Shown here: in pieces, positions 16,843 to 25,449 of the stretch
Layout of the letters: each line of letters opens with the position of its first letter
How positions within the stretch are numbered: the stretch's first letter is position 1
NCBI GenBank assembly: GCA_016235825.1
Contig: JACRIL010000059.1
Location: 1-60,299 of the forward strand
DNA from: Planctomycetota bacterium
GTDB taxonomy: Bacteria > Planctomycetota > Phycisphaerae > SM23-33
Direction of reading: 5' to 3'
Length of the DNA: 60,299 nucleotides
The notes under the pieces: model-generated
The model's database searches: none
Seen by the model: only the letters and a program-made list of their open reading frames with translations
What the model was told of the DNA's origin: nothing
Program-made: the position numbers and the translations under genes

Positions 16843-17204
16843 GGCATCTGCCTGTAAACGATCCGGTAATCGGCCCAGAAACCTCTGCCGCGCCGCACCG
16901 GGCCGGCGAGTTCAAATTGTTCGATGTAAACTTTCGGATACTGCTGCCCGTTGTTGTCGCACAGCGAGTGAATGGCGCCGTCGGCCATGGCCTGGATAGC
17001 TGAAACCTGCTGGTAAAGCTCCGCCGGCGTGTCGGCCTGAAGCCGGCCGGCCTGTTCGAGGCGGCGGGATCGCAGCCCCATGTCCAGCACGAGCTGGCCA
17101 TCCAGGCCGGGGAAGCCCCGCCGTTCAAACTGCCGTTCCCACGGCCCGGCCGCAAGCGTACTGGGGCCGCTTGAAAACAGGTCCTGTCCGTCAAGCGTTG
17201 TCAT
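16839..17204 (-). CDS. Virion-cluster tail protein, small
   Basis: The 121-residue product starts at 17204, where its ATG overlaps the stop of the preceding gene (ATGA), and its own stop overlaps the next start. Sequence marks are RRGFPGLDGQLVLDMGLRSR near the front and a basic, aromatic C-terminus (RGRGFWADYRIVYRQ). The spacing suggests a fixed-ratio structural component such as a tail adaptor. No family is recognised. Confidence 0.66.
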   Translation of the reverse strand: MTTLDGQDLFSSGPSTLAAGPWERQFERRGFPGLDGQLVLDMGLRSRRLEQAGRLQADTPAELYQQVSAIQAMADGAIHSLCDNNGQQYPKVYIEQFELAGPVRRGRGFWADYRIVYRQMP

Positions 17205-17611
17205 AGCGAGTCCTCCGCGCCGAACGGATCGGTCTGGCCGTCGGACGACTGGGCGACGAATCGCAGACTGGCCGCGGCCGGTGAGGTCTGCTGATAGTCG
17301 ATGCTGATGTCGGTCAGGACGGCCTGGTCGATGGTGATGGTGCGGTCCGGAACATGGCCGTCGGCTGAGGCGATGCGAATCACCAGGCTTCCCGACTGGC
17401 CCAGTGCAAGTTGTTCCGCAGTCGCCGTGCCGCGAATCCGCACGGTCGCCTGAAGAACCGGGCGCTCGATCTGGACCGACGTGCTGAAGGCGTCGGCATC
17501 GCCGCCGGCGGGAAGCTCGGCGGACTTGCGGGCAATTTGGACGGCCAGCGGAAGCGGCAGGTCGCCGCCGTTGAAAGTCGCCGACAGGATTCGGGAATAT
17601 CGGTTTGACAT
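17201..17611 (-). CDS. Virion-cluster protein, possibly tail-tube-like
   Basis: The 136-residue product is beta-rich: SRILSATFNGGDLPLPL opening, LQATVRIRGTATAEQLALG, SGSLVIRIASADG, and TITIDQAVLTDISIDYQQ near the end. This strand spacing resembles small tail-tube or tail-completion proteins, and the position after head-tail genes agrees. It is an inference from layout. It overlaps the next gene by four bases. Confidence 0.62.
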   Translation of the reverse strand: MSNRYSRILSATFNGGDLPLPLAVQIARKSAELPAGGDADAFSTSVQIERPVLQATVRIRGTATAEQLALGQSGSLVIRIASADGHVPDRTITIDQAVLTDISIDYQQTSPAAASLRFVAQSSDGQTDPFGAEDSL

Positions 17612-17617
17612 AGACTC

Positions 17618-18049
17618 TTATTGGCCTTCGCTCTCGAAATGGCAGCGGATGATAAATCCCATTTCGTAATCGGGATGTCGGACGGTCGTGGATGATTCGG
17701 TTCGGCCGACCTCGGTGGCCCGGCCTATCGGCAGGTCGCTGCAGAGGCCCGACCGGCCAGGGTCGGTAAACAGGCTTTCGGCGGCCGACTCGCAAAGTTC
17801 GGCGGCCCTTGCCAGGCCGTCCGGCTGGTTCTCGCAGCGTGTGCGTACAATCACGCGGGCGATCAGCCGATGCCACCTGCCGTCGGCTGAATCGTCGGGA
17901 TTGAAAGATTCCACTTGTTCGAGCACGACGGCAAGCCGCGGCACCTCGGCGCCGGCCGGGGCCGCACCGAGACTTATCGACGCCGAGGGCGCCGCCGCGC
18001 GGAGCGTCGAGACAATATCCTGAAGAATGGCCGTCGCCGCGGAACTCAT
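17618..18049 (-). CDS. Head-tail joining or tail-completion-like protein
   Basis: The 143-residue product starts at 18049 (MSSAATAILQDIVSTL), two bases after the previous stop. It has a long first helix, a strand PRLAVVLEQVESFNP, HRLIARVIVRTRC and a C-terminal GFIIRCHFES strand. Minor tail-completion proteins that follow the neck genes share this helix-then-beta arrangement. No catalytic motif is seen. Confidence 0.64.
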   Translation of the reverse strand: MSSAATAILQDIVSTLRAAAPSASISLGAAPAGAEVPRLAVVLEQVESFNPDDSADGRWHRLIARVIVRTRCENQPDGLARAAELCESAAESLFTDPGRSGLCSDLPIGRATEVGRTESSTTVRHPDYEMGFIIRCHFESEGQ

Positions 18050-18051
18050 TG

Positions 18052-18705
18052 TTACGATCTCCTCAGGCTGACGTTGCCGAGCGATCTGGTCTGTTCGGCC
18101 AGCCCGTCGCCGTCGGCGTCGACGGCCAGGCGAAGCTGGAGCCGCATCGCGGCGAACTGTTCGGCGTAATGGCCGGACTTGATCCAGTTGGGGTCGCCGG
18201 GCATGGAATTTTCCGCGCGGGCCGCGAAGATTTTCGCCAGCGTGCCGCAGACGGCCGCCTGGCGGAGCTGGGCGGAGTCGGCGAAGTCGGCGGAATTGAT
18301 GCCCGAAGATTCGACGATAGTGCGGAGTTTTTCGGCGAGCTGCGCACACAGGGCCGCGATCTGCGGCTGGTAGGTGAGCACCTGGTATTTCAGGGCCGTC
18401 CCCGCCGGCGGGGCGATAGCCGCCGCCGATTCATCCGCCCTCAGCACCGAAACCGTCAGGCCGGCCGCGGAATCGACGGAGAGAATTTCATATGCCGCCC
18501 CCTCGGAGGGGATAGTCGAATAGACGCACAGGACCATTCCGGCCTCGACGCGGGCCTGCGTGAAATCGGCCGAGACCGAACTGAAGCTCGTGCCGGAGAT
18601 GACGCCGTCGCCGCCGGCCGCGACTTTCTGGCCGGCGAAGGCCGATGTCAGAAATACGACCGGCTCGGTCGCCAGGATGTCCCTGTCCTTGCAGAAGTAT
18701 GCCAT
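18052..18705 (-). CDS. Head/neck protein downstream of capsid, unknown family
   Basis: The 217-residue product starts at 18705 with GGAGAAAGATC before the ATG. The N-terminal half is beta-rich (SVSADFTQARVEAGMVLCV, EGAAYEILSVDSAAGLTVSV). The C-terminal half is helical (PQIAALCAQLAEKLRTIVES and later helices) and acidic to basic. Place directly after the major capsid gene suggests a head-completion or connector protein. No family match is claimed. Confidence 0.64.
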   Translation of the reverse strand: MAYFCKDRDILATEPVVFLTSAFAGQKVAAGGDGVISGTSFSSVSADFTQARVEAGMVLCVYSTIPSEGAAYEILSVDSAAGLTVSVLRADESAAAIAPPAGTALKYQVLTYQPQIAALCAQLAEKLRTIVESSGINSADFADSAQLRQAAVCGTLAKIFAARAENSMPGDPNWIKSGHYAEQFAAMRLQLRLAVDADGDGLAEQTRSLGNVSLRRS

Positions 18706-18799
18706 GATCTTTCTCCGATAGGCAAGACGCCGGGTTTGTCCCGCGCGGCTGACGCAGGCTTCCTTTACGGGTTCGGCCGCGAGCCGCTGGCGGGACAGG

Positions 18800-18819
18800 C
18801 CCGGCGCCTCGGCGCCGGG
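18800..18819 (-). terminator. Strong GC hairpin after the capsid gene
   Basis: CCCGGCGCC-tc-GGCGCCGGG forms a perfect 9-bp stem nine bases after the capsid stop. It lacks a T-run, so it may weaken read-through or protect the capsid message rather than end transcription. Confidence 0.5.
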
Positions 18820-18827
18820 GATTGCAC

Positions 18828-19982
18828 TTACGCGATGTCCAGGTCGGTTATCAGGCCGTGGGCAGGCTCGTTGCGGAACTCGAGCGTGTACTCGCCGATG
18901 ACCTCGCCGGTCTCGAAGTCGCCGGTGCTGGCCAGCGGCTTGTAGTGGAAGCTGCGCCCTATCAGCGGCAGGACGTTGACGCGGCTGGAATCCAGCAGCA
19001 GGATGGTGTCGGCCGGGACGCTGCGGCACAGGATCACGCGGCAGACGCCGAAGTCGCTCTCGTAAACGCTCACCAGGTCGCGGAAGGTCGAGTCGGTGGC
19101 GCTGTACTTGCGGCTGTTGGTGATGAAACCGTTGATTCGCCGCTTCTGGTAGCCGTTGACCACGATGGTGTCGATCATGCTGCCGGAGTTTTCCCAGATA
19201 AGCCGCAAGGCCAGATTGAGCTGCTCCTCGCTCAGGTCTGTAGCGGCCGGGAAGCCGTCCACGTTGGGCTTGAAGACGTTGGTGGCGATGGACGGTATGA
19301 TCCCCTTCATCGCCCGCCGGACGCCGGATGAACCCTGCTGCGTGGCCGTTGGGCTTGTGCCGTTGACGACCGTGCTCTCCAGGTCGCGCAGCATCTCGCG
19401 GAGACGCTCCTGCTTCTGGTAATCCAGCTCGTCAGTTACGGCGATCTTCTTGACGGCCAGATCGCTGCCGCTGACGCGGACGCCGGCGGTAAAAATCTGC
19501 GTCCAGTTGCCCTTGCGGACGCGGCTGGTGAAGCGGGCCGTGGGCGCGTCGTCGCCTTCCAGGGCGGCGTTGCCCAGGATGAAAAGGCCCATGTCGTTGG
19601 CCAGGGCCTCGGGCGTGGTGTCGCCGTAGCCCCGCTCTACGCTGATCGTGGCTGAGCCGACGGCGTTTACGAACATTACCTCGCCGCAGGTGCCGGCCTT
19701 GACCTGGTCGCCGACGCGGAACCGCTCGGGATGCTCGACTCCGAAGGTGGTGTCGGCCGTGGCGGTGCCCCAGTCGGTCCAGTCGATCGCGTCCTTGTTG
19801 GGCAGCAGCTCGTCCTCGAGCCACTCGTGATACGTTCCGGCCGCCGCGCGGGGCGCGTCGCCGACGTGATCCAGAAACGGCGTCTCATACGGCGAGATTA
19901 TGCTGACGATGTCGGCCACGTCCTCGGCGATTTCCGGGAGCGTCGAACCGGCCGTGTAAGTTGCCTTGCCTGTGAATGCCAT
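18828..19982 (-). CDS. Major capsid protein, HK97 fold, SU10/DUF5309-like
   Basis: The 384-residue protein matches the SU10-type major capsid family in pattern. Near the N-terminus it has SPYETPFLDHVGDA and TYHEWLEDELLP, followed by VRVSGSDLAVKKIAVTDELDYQ, the family's switch-like region. Late strands are TIVVNGYQKRRINGF, VILCRSVPADTILLLDSS and LEFRNEPAHGLITDLD at the end. The usual length of the family is similar. No protease domain or cleavage delta region is evident. A scaffold gene lies just upstream and a GC hairpin just downstream, as in many capsid genes. Confidence 0.86.
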   Translation of the reverse strand: MAFTGKATYTAGSTLPEIAEDVADIVSIISPYETPFLDHVGDAPRAAAGTYHEWLEDELLPNKDAIDWTDWGTATADTTFGVEHPERFRVGDQVKAGTCGEVMFVNAVGSATISVERGYGDTTPEALANDMGLFILGNAALEGDDAPTARFTSRVRKGNWTQIFTAGVRVSGSDLAVKKIAVTDELDYQKQERLREMLRDLESTVVNGTSPTATQQGSSGVRRAMKGIIPSIATNVFKPNVDGFPAATDLSEEQLNLALRLIWENSGSMIDTIVVNGYQKRRINGFITNSRKYSATDSTFRDLVSVYESDFGVCRVILCRSVPADTILLLDSSRVNVLPLIGRSFHYKPLASTGDFETGEVIGEYTLEFRNEPAHGLITDLDIA

Positions 19983-20058
19983 TGCTGTCTCTCCTGTGTG
20001 TGAAAAAGAGTGATTGGTTGACTGAACAAACTAAAGCCGCGTTACAAACTGAAAAAGC

Positions 20059-20625
20059 CTACTTGTTCGCGCCGGCGGCCTGGCGGCGCAGACGAAGGTA
20101 TTCGGCCACGTCCCTGCGGTCGCCGCTTTTGCAGGCCTTCTGTGCCGCCTGGGCGACCTGCGCGGCCGTGCCGGGCTGTCCGCGGCGGGCCGATGCGGTC
20201 TTGCCGGCCGGTATTGGCTGGCTCCGCAGATAGGGCTTGTCCAGCAGAAGTTGCTCGACCGCCTTTGAAAGTTCCTGCCGGTCGACCTGCTCGCCGAAGT
20301 CCATCCGCTTGGACAGCAGCAGGCTGGCCGTCTCCACGTCCACCGCCCCGGATCGGACGAGCTCCAGTTCCGCCGCCGACCGGTTTTCCAGCACACTGAT
20401 CTGCCTGTGCGCCTCGTCTCTCTGGGCCTCGGCCAGGGCCAGTTCCTCGGCCCTTGACTGCAACTGCGACTGGGCATCCTTGAGCTGCTGCTCGATCTGC
20501 TGCGTGCGGGTCTCCGCCTGCTGGGCGCGGCGGCGATACTTGATCGACTCGGCCACGGGGACCAGTTTGTCCAGACTGCTGTCGGACCGAACGGATTCCT
20601 GGATTTCATCGTTTTCGTCGGACAT
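20059..20625 (-). CDS. Capsid scaffold-like coiled-coil protein
   Basis: The 188-residue product (start 20625; an in-frame GTG one codon earlier is less likely) begins acidic. Residues 25-95 are a long coiled coil rich in Gln, Glu and Arg (QQAETRTQQIEQQLKDAQSQ), followed by a Pro/Ala linker and a basic end (RDVAEYLRLRRQAAG). This is the usual build of scaffolding proteins and its place between portal and capsid genes is the usual one. AAAGGAAAAAG precedes the ATG. Confidence 0.78.
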   Translation of the reverse strand: MSDENDEIQESVRSDSSLDKLVPVAESIKYRRRAQQAETRTQQIEQQLKDAQSQLQSRAEELALAEAQRDEAHRQISVLENRSAAELELVRSGAVDVETASLLLSKRMDFGEQVDRQELSKAVEQLLLDKPYLRSQPIPAGKTASARRGQPGTAAQVAQAAQKACKSGDRRDVAEYLRLRRQAAGANK

Positions 20626-20654
20626 CACTTTTTCCTTTCAAAATTTGACGCGGT

Positions 20655-22277
20655 TCAGGTGCTGGTTTTTTTGCGGTCGTATCCAAGCTCGGCCAGCACC
20701 CTTTCGACGGGCACGCCGAGCTGGGCCTTGATCTGGGCGTTCTGGAGCAACTGTCCTTCATCCGCGGGCAGCGGGTCCGGCCAGTGAATTTCAATCCGGC
20801 GGTCGGCCGGGGCGGTCCGCAGCAGGCCGGCCGTGTCCAGCCAGTGCAGGACCAGTTCCACGACACGATTTATTCCGGCCCCGTAGGTCAGGCGTTTCTT
20901 TTCCGTGCGGGACAGCAGCCCGGACATCAGAACTTTCAGGGCCGTCGCGCTGGTCAGGTATCCGACGTTGCCGCGAATCAGGCCGGCCGCAAGCGGCGTA
21001 ACTCCGCTGACCTTGTCGAGGGCAGCGCGGACCTGGTCGATATGGGCGTCTTCGCTGGGCGAGCCGCTGTCGGAGCCGAACTCCTCGATGCTGGCGGCCA
21101 GATTCTGCGTCGCCCACATCTGGCCCGGGCCGACGGGTCTTTCCAGAAAATCGTCGATCCCCTTGCCCAGATACATCTTGAACGACTGGTACGTAACACG
21201 GTGCGCCCGGTCGGAAAGGCGGGTGTTCAGTTCGTCCTGGAGCGGCATGAGCGGCTCGACGTCGCCGGCGCCCTCGTAAGTGCCGGGCATGGCGACGTTC
21301 TGGATGTGCACGATCGGGAGGCAGCCGAGTGGATTGGGGCCTTCGGCGACAAGCTGGCGATCCTCGTATCGCTGCCACCACTGCGAGCCGATGATCTCCA
21401 CGACCTCGACGCTGGCGGGCTGACTGGCCGGCCTGGGCGACCACGGCAGCCGAAGGAACGACCTTTTCGACTGCGCCATGCGGGAGGGCTGCTTGTTGAA
21501 TCGCTGAATCCAATATCGCACGGTGCGATAATCGTCATCCTGAAGGATCGGAAGGATTCGCGGGGCCTCGATGACCTCGAGAAACGCCTGCCCTGCCGCC
21601 GACATGGCGCGGTCGACCGCATCCGACTGGCGACGATTTGCATCGCGGGCGACTGATTGGCCGCCTGAAGATTCAGAAATGCCCGGCCGGTCCGAGTTTG
21701 GCAAAAGATGCAAGCCGTCCTCGGACTGATCCGCCTGGCCCTGATTGGAGTCTGACCGGGGGGCGGACATTTCGGCCGGGAGGCGGAGGGCCACGTCGAC
21801 AAATCCGTACACACAACCGAGCAGGGCCAACTCCTGAAAAAAGCCCGTTCCGCCGTTGGCGTTGAACAACGCACTCATCACGCCTTCAACTGCCTTTGCT
21901 GTGTTCTCGTCCGGCGCCAGCGATCTGATCGTCGGCGGCTTGCCGAAGAGGAAATCGACCATCGTGTGGACGCGCCAGGCGATGTCGTTCTCGATGACGA
22001 CCTCTTTTCGCCGCAGATCGGCGCTGGTCTGGCCGCCGCAACGCTCGACGCCGGTTATCCGGGCGGGCAGGCCGATCTCCTGGGCCTGAAAATACGGCCG
22101 GCTGTTGGCGTTGAGGGAATTCGCCGCCGGCCCCGTCGCCTGCCTGGTCTCGTTGCGGAAATATTCCCACATCCTGCCGTAGTGCATCGCCGCGTCGGGC
22201 GATTGCTGATCGAGCAGCCAGGTTACGTAGTCGGCATCAAGTTCGTCGTCCAGGAAGTTATCTAGTTCCATCGCCAT
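20655..22277 (-). CDS. Phage portal protein, SPP1 gp6-like
   Basis: The 540-residue protein forms, by family analogy, the dodecameric ring through which DNA enters the capsid. Recognisable parts are VHTMVDFLFGKPPTIRS, GPNPLGCLPIVHIQN, the LMPLQDELNTRLSDRAHRVTYQSF wing/stem region, and PLAAGLIRGNVGYLTSATALK with SGLLSRTEKKRLTYG near the crown. GGGAG lies eight bases before the ATG; a second in-frame ATG is two codons in. It is the first gene of the cluster: no terminase gene precedes it, only a 287-base gap and divergent purB. Confidence 0.86.
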   Translation of the reverse strand: MAMELDNFLDDELDADYVTWLLDQQSPDAAMHYGRMWEYFRNETRQATGPAANSLNANSRPYFQAQEIGLPARITGVERCGGQTSADLRRKEVVIENDIAWRVHTMVDFLFGKPPTIRSLAPDENTAKAVEGVMSALFNANGGTGFFQELALLGCVYGFVDVALRLPAEMSAPRSDSNQGQADQSEDGLHLLPNSDRPGISESSGGQSVARDANRRQSDAVDRAMSAAGQAFLEVIEAPRILPILQDDDYRTVRYWIQRFNKQPSRMAQSKRSFLRLPWSPRPASQPASVEVVEIIGSQWWQRYEDRQLVAEGPNPLGCLPIVHIQNVAMPGTYEGAGDVEPLMPLQDELNTRLSDRAHRVTYQSFKMYLGKGIDDFLERPVGPGQMWATQNLAASIEEFGSDSGSPSEDAHIDQVRAALDKVSGVTPLAAGLIRGNVGYLTSATALKVLMSGLLSRTEKKRLTYGAGINRVVELVLHWLDTAGLLRTAPADRRIEIHWPDPLPADEGQLLQNAQIKAQLGVPVERVLAELGYDRKKTST

Positions 22278-22564
22278 TCATCGTCTCCCTGCACTTTCCG
22301 CCTGTCGCCGCCCGGCGCGCGCAAGACCGGCTCTAAAATCGCGGACTCGGATCGCAACTGATGCGGGCACGCCGGGTTAAAAAATATCTTTTGCGATGCC
22401 CCGAATATCCGCCGATTCCCGATCTGCGCGCAGGATGCGATGCAATAGGACGCAAAGACCATGAATCAGGCGGACTTGCATGAAACCTGGCGCCCGGTTT
22501 CAGCAGGATACTTTTGAACGAAGCGGATTGAAGCGGCCGGGCGGGGCGGTTAGACTGTCTATCT

Positions 22565-23998
22565 ATGGAACATGACAGGAAAACCTACGTCAGCCCGTTC
22601 GAGACCCGCTATGCCAGCCTTGCCATGCGCGAGCTGTTCGGCGAACAAAGGAAATTTTCCCTCTGGCGGCGGATATGGCTTGCTCTGGCCGAGGCGCAGA
22701 AGGAACTGGGTCTCAACATCACCGGCGGCCAGCTCGTTCAGATGGCGGCGCATCTGGACGACGTCGATCTGGCCAGGGCGGCTGAATACGAACGCAGGTT
22801 CAGGCACGACGTGGTGGCGCACATATACGCCTTCGGCGACGTGGCGCCGGACGCCCGGCCGATCATCCATTTGGGGGCGACCAGCCAGGATATCGTCGAT
22901 AATGCCGACCTGGTCATCATGCGGGATGCGCTGGGCCTGATCGCATGCCAGTTGGCCGGAGTGATCGACGCCCTCGCCCGCTTTGCCGCCGATCAGCGAG
23001 ACCTGCCCTGTCTGGGTTTCACGCACTTTCAGCCGGCCCAGCTCACCACGCTAGGCAAGAGGGCGGCGCTCTGGTGCTCCGATTTCATCCGCGACCTTAA
23101 CGAGATCGAGTGCCGGAGGCAGAACCTGGAGTTCCGCGGCATCAAAGGCGCCACCGGCACACAGGCGTCGTTCCTCGATCTGCTGGGCGGCGATCACGAC
23201 AAGGTCAACCGGCTGGAGAAACTCGTCGCAAAAAAAATGGGATTCGAGAAAATCTCCCCCGTAACCGGCCAGACCTACAGCAGGAAGATAGACGCCGAGA
23301 TCGCGTTTGCCCTTGCCGGAGTGGGCGCAAGCGTCCACAAATTCTGCAACGACATCCGCCTGCTGGCCCACCGCAAGGAGGTGGAAGAGCCGTTCGAGAG
23401 CAGCCAGGTCGGTTCGTCGGCGATGGCCTACAAGCGCAACCCCATGCGGTGCGAGCGGGCGACGGGCATCGCGCGGTTCCTTATGGATATCTCCGTCAGT
23501 CCGCTTCACACCGCGGCCGAGCAATGGCTGGAAAGAACGCTCGACGACTCGTCGAACAAGCGGCTGGCAATGTCGGAGGCTTTTCTGGCGGCTGACTCGA
23601 TTCTTCAGATAGTCATGAACGTCGCCGGCGGGCTGGCGGTGTATCCGATGACGATTTCGGGCAATGTGGCGGCCGAGCTGCCGTTCATGGCCACCGAGGC
23701 GATCCTTGCGGCCGGCGTCAAGGCCGGCGGAGACAGACAAAACCTGCACGAACGGATTCGCGTCCACAGCCAGGCGGCGGGAGAACAGGTCAAGCTGCTG
23801 GGCAAACCCAACGATCTGATAAAGCGGCTCCAAACCGATCCGGCCTTCGCCAAAGTGGATATTGTGTCGCTTTTGACGCCGGTAAAATTCATCGGCAGGG
23901 CGCCTCGGCAGGTGGATGAGTTCATCAGAGATTGCGTCGAGCCGGTCAGGCGGAAATACGCCTCGTCAATCGGCAAAAACGTGGAACTCAAGGTCTGA
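22565..23998 (+). CDS. purB: Adenylosuccinate lyase
   Basis: The 477-residue enzyme catalyses two fumarate-releasing steps in purine synthesis, on SAICAR and adenylosuccinate. The lyase signature SSAMAYKRNPM is at 284-294, GATSQD at 104-109, THFQPAQ with His154 at 153-159. The length suits the longer PurB subgroup found in animals and some bacteria. It is divergent from the virion cluster and seems monocistronic; the next gene is convergent. The ATG has only a weak upstream purine stretch. Confidence 0.95.
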   Translation: MEHDRKTYVSPFETRYASLAMRELFGEQRKFSLWRRIWLALAEAQKELGLNITGGQLVQMAAHLDDVDLARAAEYERRFRHDVVAHIYAFGDVAPDARPIIHLGATSQDIVDNADLVIMRDALGLIACQLAGVIDALARFAADQRDLPCLGFTHFQPAQLTTLGKRAALWCSDFIRDLNEIECRRQNLEFRGIKGATGTQASFLDLLGGDHDKVNRLEKLVAKKMGFEKISPVTGQTYSRKIDAEIAFALAGVGASVHKFCNDIRLLAHRKEVEEPFESSQVGSSAMAYKRNPMRCERATGIARFLMDISVSPLHTAAEQWLERTLDDSSNKRLAMSEAFLAADSILQIVMNVAGGLAVYPMTISGNVAAELPFMATEAILAAGVKAGGDRQNLHERIRVHSQAAGEQVKLLGKPNDLIKRLQTDPAFAKVDIVSLLTPVKFIGRAPRQVDEFIRDCVEPVRRKYASSIGKNVELKV

Positions 23999-24029
23999 AT
24001 GCGGGCCTGTCCCGGCGGATGAGACCGCC

Positions 24030-25247
24030 TCACAGGGAGCCGAAGGCCTGATTGGCCCAGGCGAGCGACCGATTGTACGTCTCGGCCACCGCTTCTTCCT
24101 GAAGCCCGAGCTGTCCTATTTTTATTGACAGGCCCGCCCAGTCAGCCCGCTCATAGCACATGATCGTTTCAAGCACGTCCCGGAAGCGGCAGGCCTCGCC
24201 CACCAGGGCCTGCTTGATCTGGCTGTGTATCGGAAGATTTTTGATGACGTCCGCCATAGGCACGTCGGTGAGGGCGTCGATGTATGAGAACATGCCCGTC
24301 AGAAACAGGTCGGCCGAATACTCATCCTGTCCGATAAGCGGGCTGAGCGACTCGCAGGACTTGGCCCGGACCAGCGAACCGAGAATCAGTTCGGTCGGCT
24401 TGTCGTCGGCCAGGCTGGACATGGCCACCAGCGACAGCCATTTCTTGATTTCTCTTGGCCCCAGCAACACCAGCGCGTGCTTGATGGACGAGACCTCGTG
24501 CTTTAGCCCGAACCACACGGAATTGATGAATCGCAGCAGTTTGTACGTCAGGACCACGTCAGGCCTGAAGTATTCCTCGAGGTTGTCATATGAAAAATCG
24601 GGATTGTTGATTTCGGTGAGAATTCTCAGGTAGTTGAGCTTGTTGCCCTTGATCTGTTTTCCGGCCTGGACAATCGGCTTGCTGAAGAAATAGCCCTGGA
24701 AAAAGTGATAGCCCATGCCCATGGCCTCCTCGAAGTCGGTGTTCGTCTCGACCTTTTCGGCCAGCAGCATGAGGTTTTTTCCGGCCAGACTTGCGGCTAT
24801 CCGGCCCCGCTCGTCGGCGCTGGCGCCCATAAAGTCGACTTTGACGATGTCGGCAAGGGCTATGAGCGGGCTGTCGAGATGCCTCATCACAAAGTCGTCC
24901 ATGGCCACGGTGAAGCCGGCCTCCTTGAGCTTGCCCACGGCCTCGATCAAATCCTGGTCCGGCTGGACGTCCTCGAGAATTTCCACGGTAACCGTGCTGC
25001 TGGGAAGGAGCATCGGCACGTCGCTCAGCAGCAGATTGCGGGTGAAATTGATGAAGCCTTTTTTGCCGGCGACCAGGTTGTCCAGTCCGATTGAATCGAG
25101 GCTGTTGGAGATCACGTCGATCGTGGACATGTCGGCGTCGGATGCGTCGTAGCCGGCCGAGCCGGCACCGGAACGAAATAGCAGTTCGTAGCCGTGCACC
25201 TTTTTCTCGCGGTCGAAAATCGGCTGTCTTGCCACAAAGACTTGCAT
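24030..25247 (-). CDS. EAL-HDOD signalling protein (YuxH type)
   Basis: The 405-residue protein has an EAL-like domain (residues 1-205) and a HDOD domain (205-400). The EAL motif is changed to ELLFR; VEILED, MDDFV and KVDFM keep the barrel layout, and PDQDLIEAVGKLKEAGF is typical. Loss of catalytic residues is usual in this pair, so it likely senses or scaffolds rather than hydrolysing c-di-GMP. The HDOD part lacks the HD metal motif, as expected (LLRFINSVWFGLKHEVSSI). Family members act in motility, surface or stress signalling. A PilZ-like protein at 1629-1943 suggests c-di-GMP signalling in this organism. Confidence 0.9.
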   Translation of the reverse strand: MQVFVARQPIFDREKKVHGYELLFRSGAGSAGYDASDADMSTIDVISNSLDSIGLDNLVAGKKGFINFTRNLLLSDVPMLLPSSTVTVEILEDVQPDQDLIEAVGKLKEAGFTVAMDDFVMRHLDSPLIALADIVKVDFMGASADERGRIAASLAGKNLMLLAEKVETNTDFEEAMGMGYHFFQGYFFSKPIVQAGKQIKGNKLNYLRILTEINNPDFSYDNLEEYFRPDVVLTYKLLRFINSVWFGLKHEVSSIKHALVLLGPREIKKWLSLVAMSSLADDKPTELILGSLVRAKSCESLSPLIGQDEYSADLFLTGMFSYIDALTDVPMADVIKNLPIHSQIKQALVGEACRFRDVLETIMCYERADWAGLSIKIGQLGLQEEAVAETYNRSLAWANQAFGSL

Positions 25248-25449
25248 GGGCCACCATTGACGGTCAAAACCCGGCTATACAGTCTCCGGATCGGGAAGGC
25301 CTGATTTGCGAGCCTTCCTTTTTCCATATATGATTATACGCTTTTGGGCCAAAGAAATCATAATACGATTGTAAAAAGAAGCTGCATCATTTTTCAGGCG
25401 CATTTGGCCGGCAGCAGGATAGAATGCCGCCGCAGGAGCCATTGTAAAC

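Larger units (their letters stand above)
7265..22277 (-). mobile_element. Prophage-like virion gene cluster without terminase or integrase
   Basis: Twenty-one minus-strand ORFs (twenty well supported, one doubtful) run without interruption from the portal gene (right) to small membrane proteins (left). Many are joined by ATGA, TGA-n-ATG or TAATG junctions, showing one tightly coupled transcript. Portal, scaffold, capsid, neck/tail, fibre, adhesin-like and tail-hub-like products are recognisable or reasonably inferred. No terminase, maturation protease, tape-measure protein, endolysin, integrase, repressor or flanking tRNA is present. The 287-base gap to purB on the right holds no gene I can see. 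I see no flanking direct repeat that could be att. Base composition is like the host. It is a remnant, a domesticated particle cluster, or a phage whose other genes lie elsewhere. Confidence 0.85.

Noticed and set aside
7240..22600. Attachment sites around the virion cluster
   Set aside because: No convincing direct repeat was found at the two edges, and no tRNA gene is near either edge.
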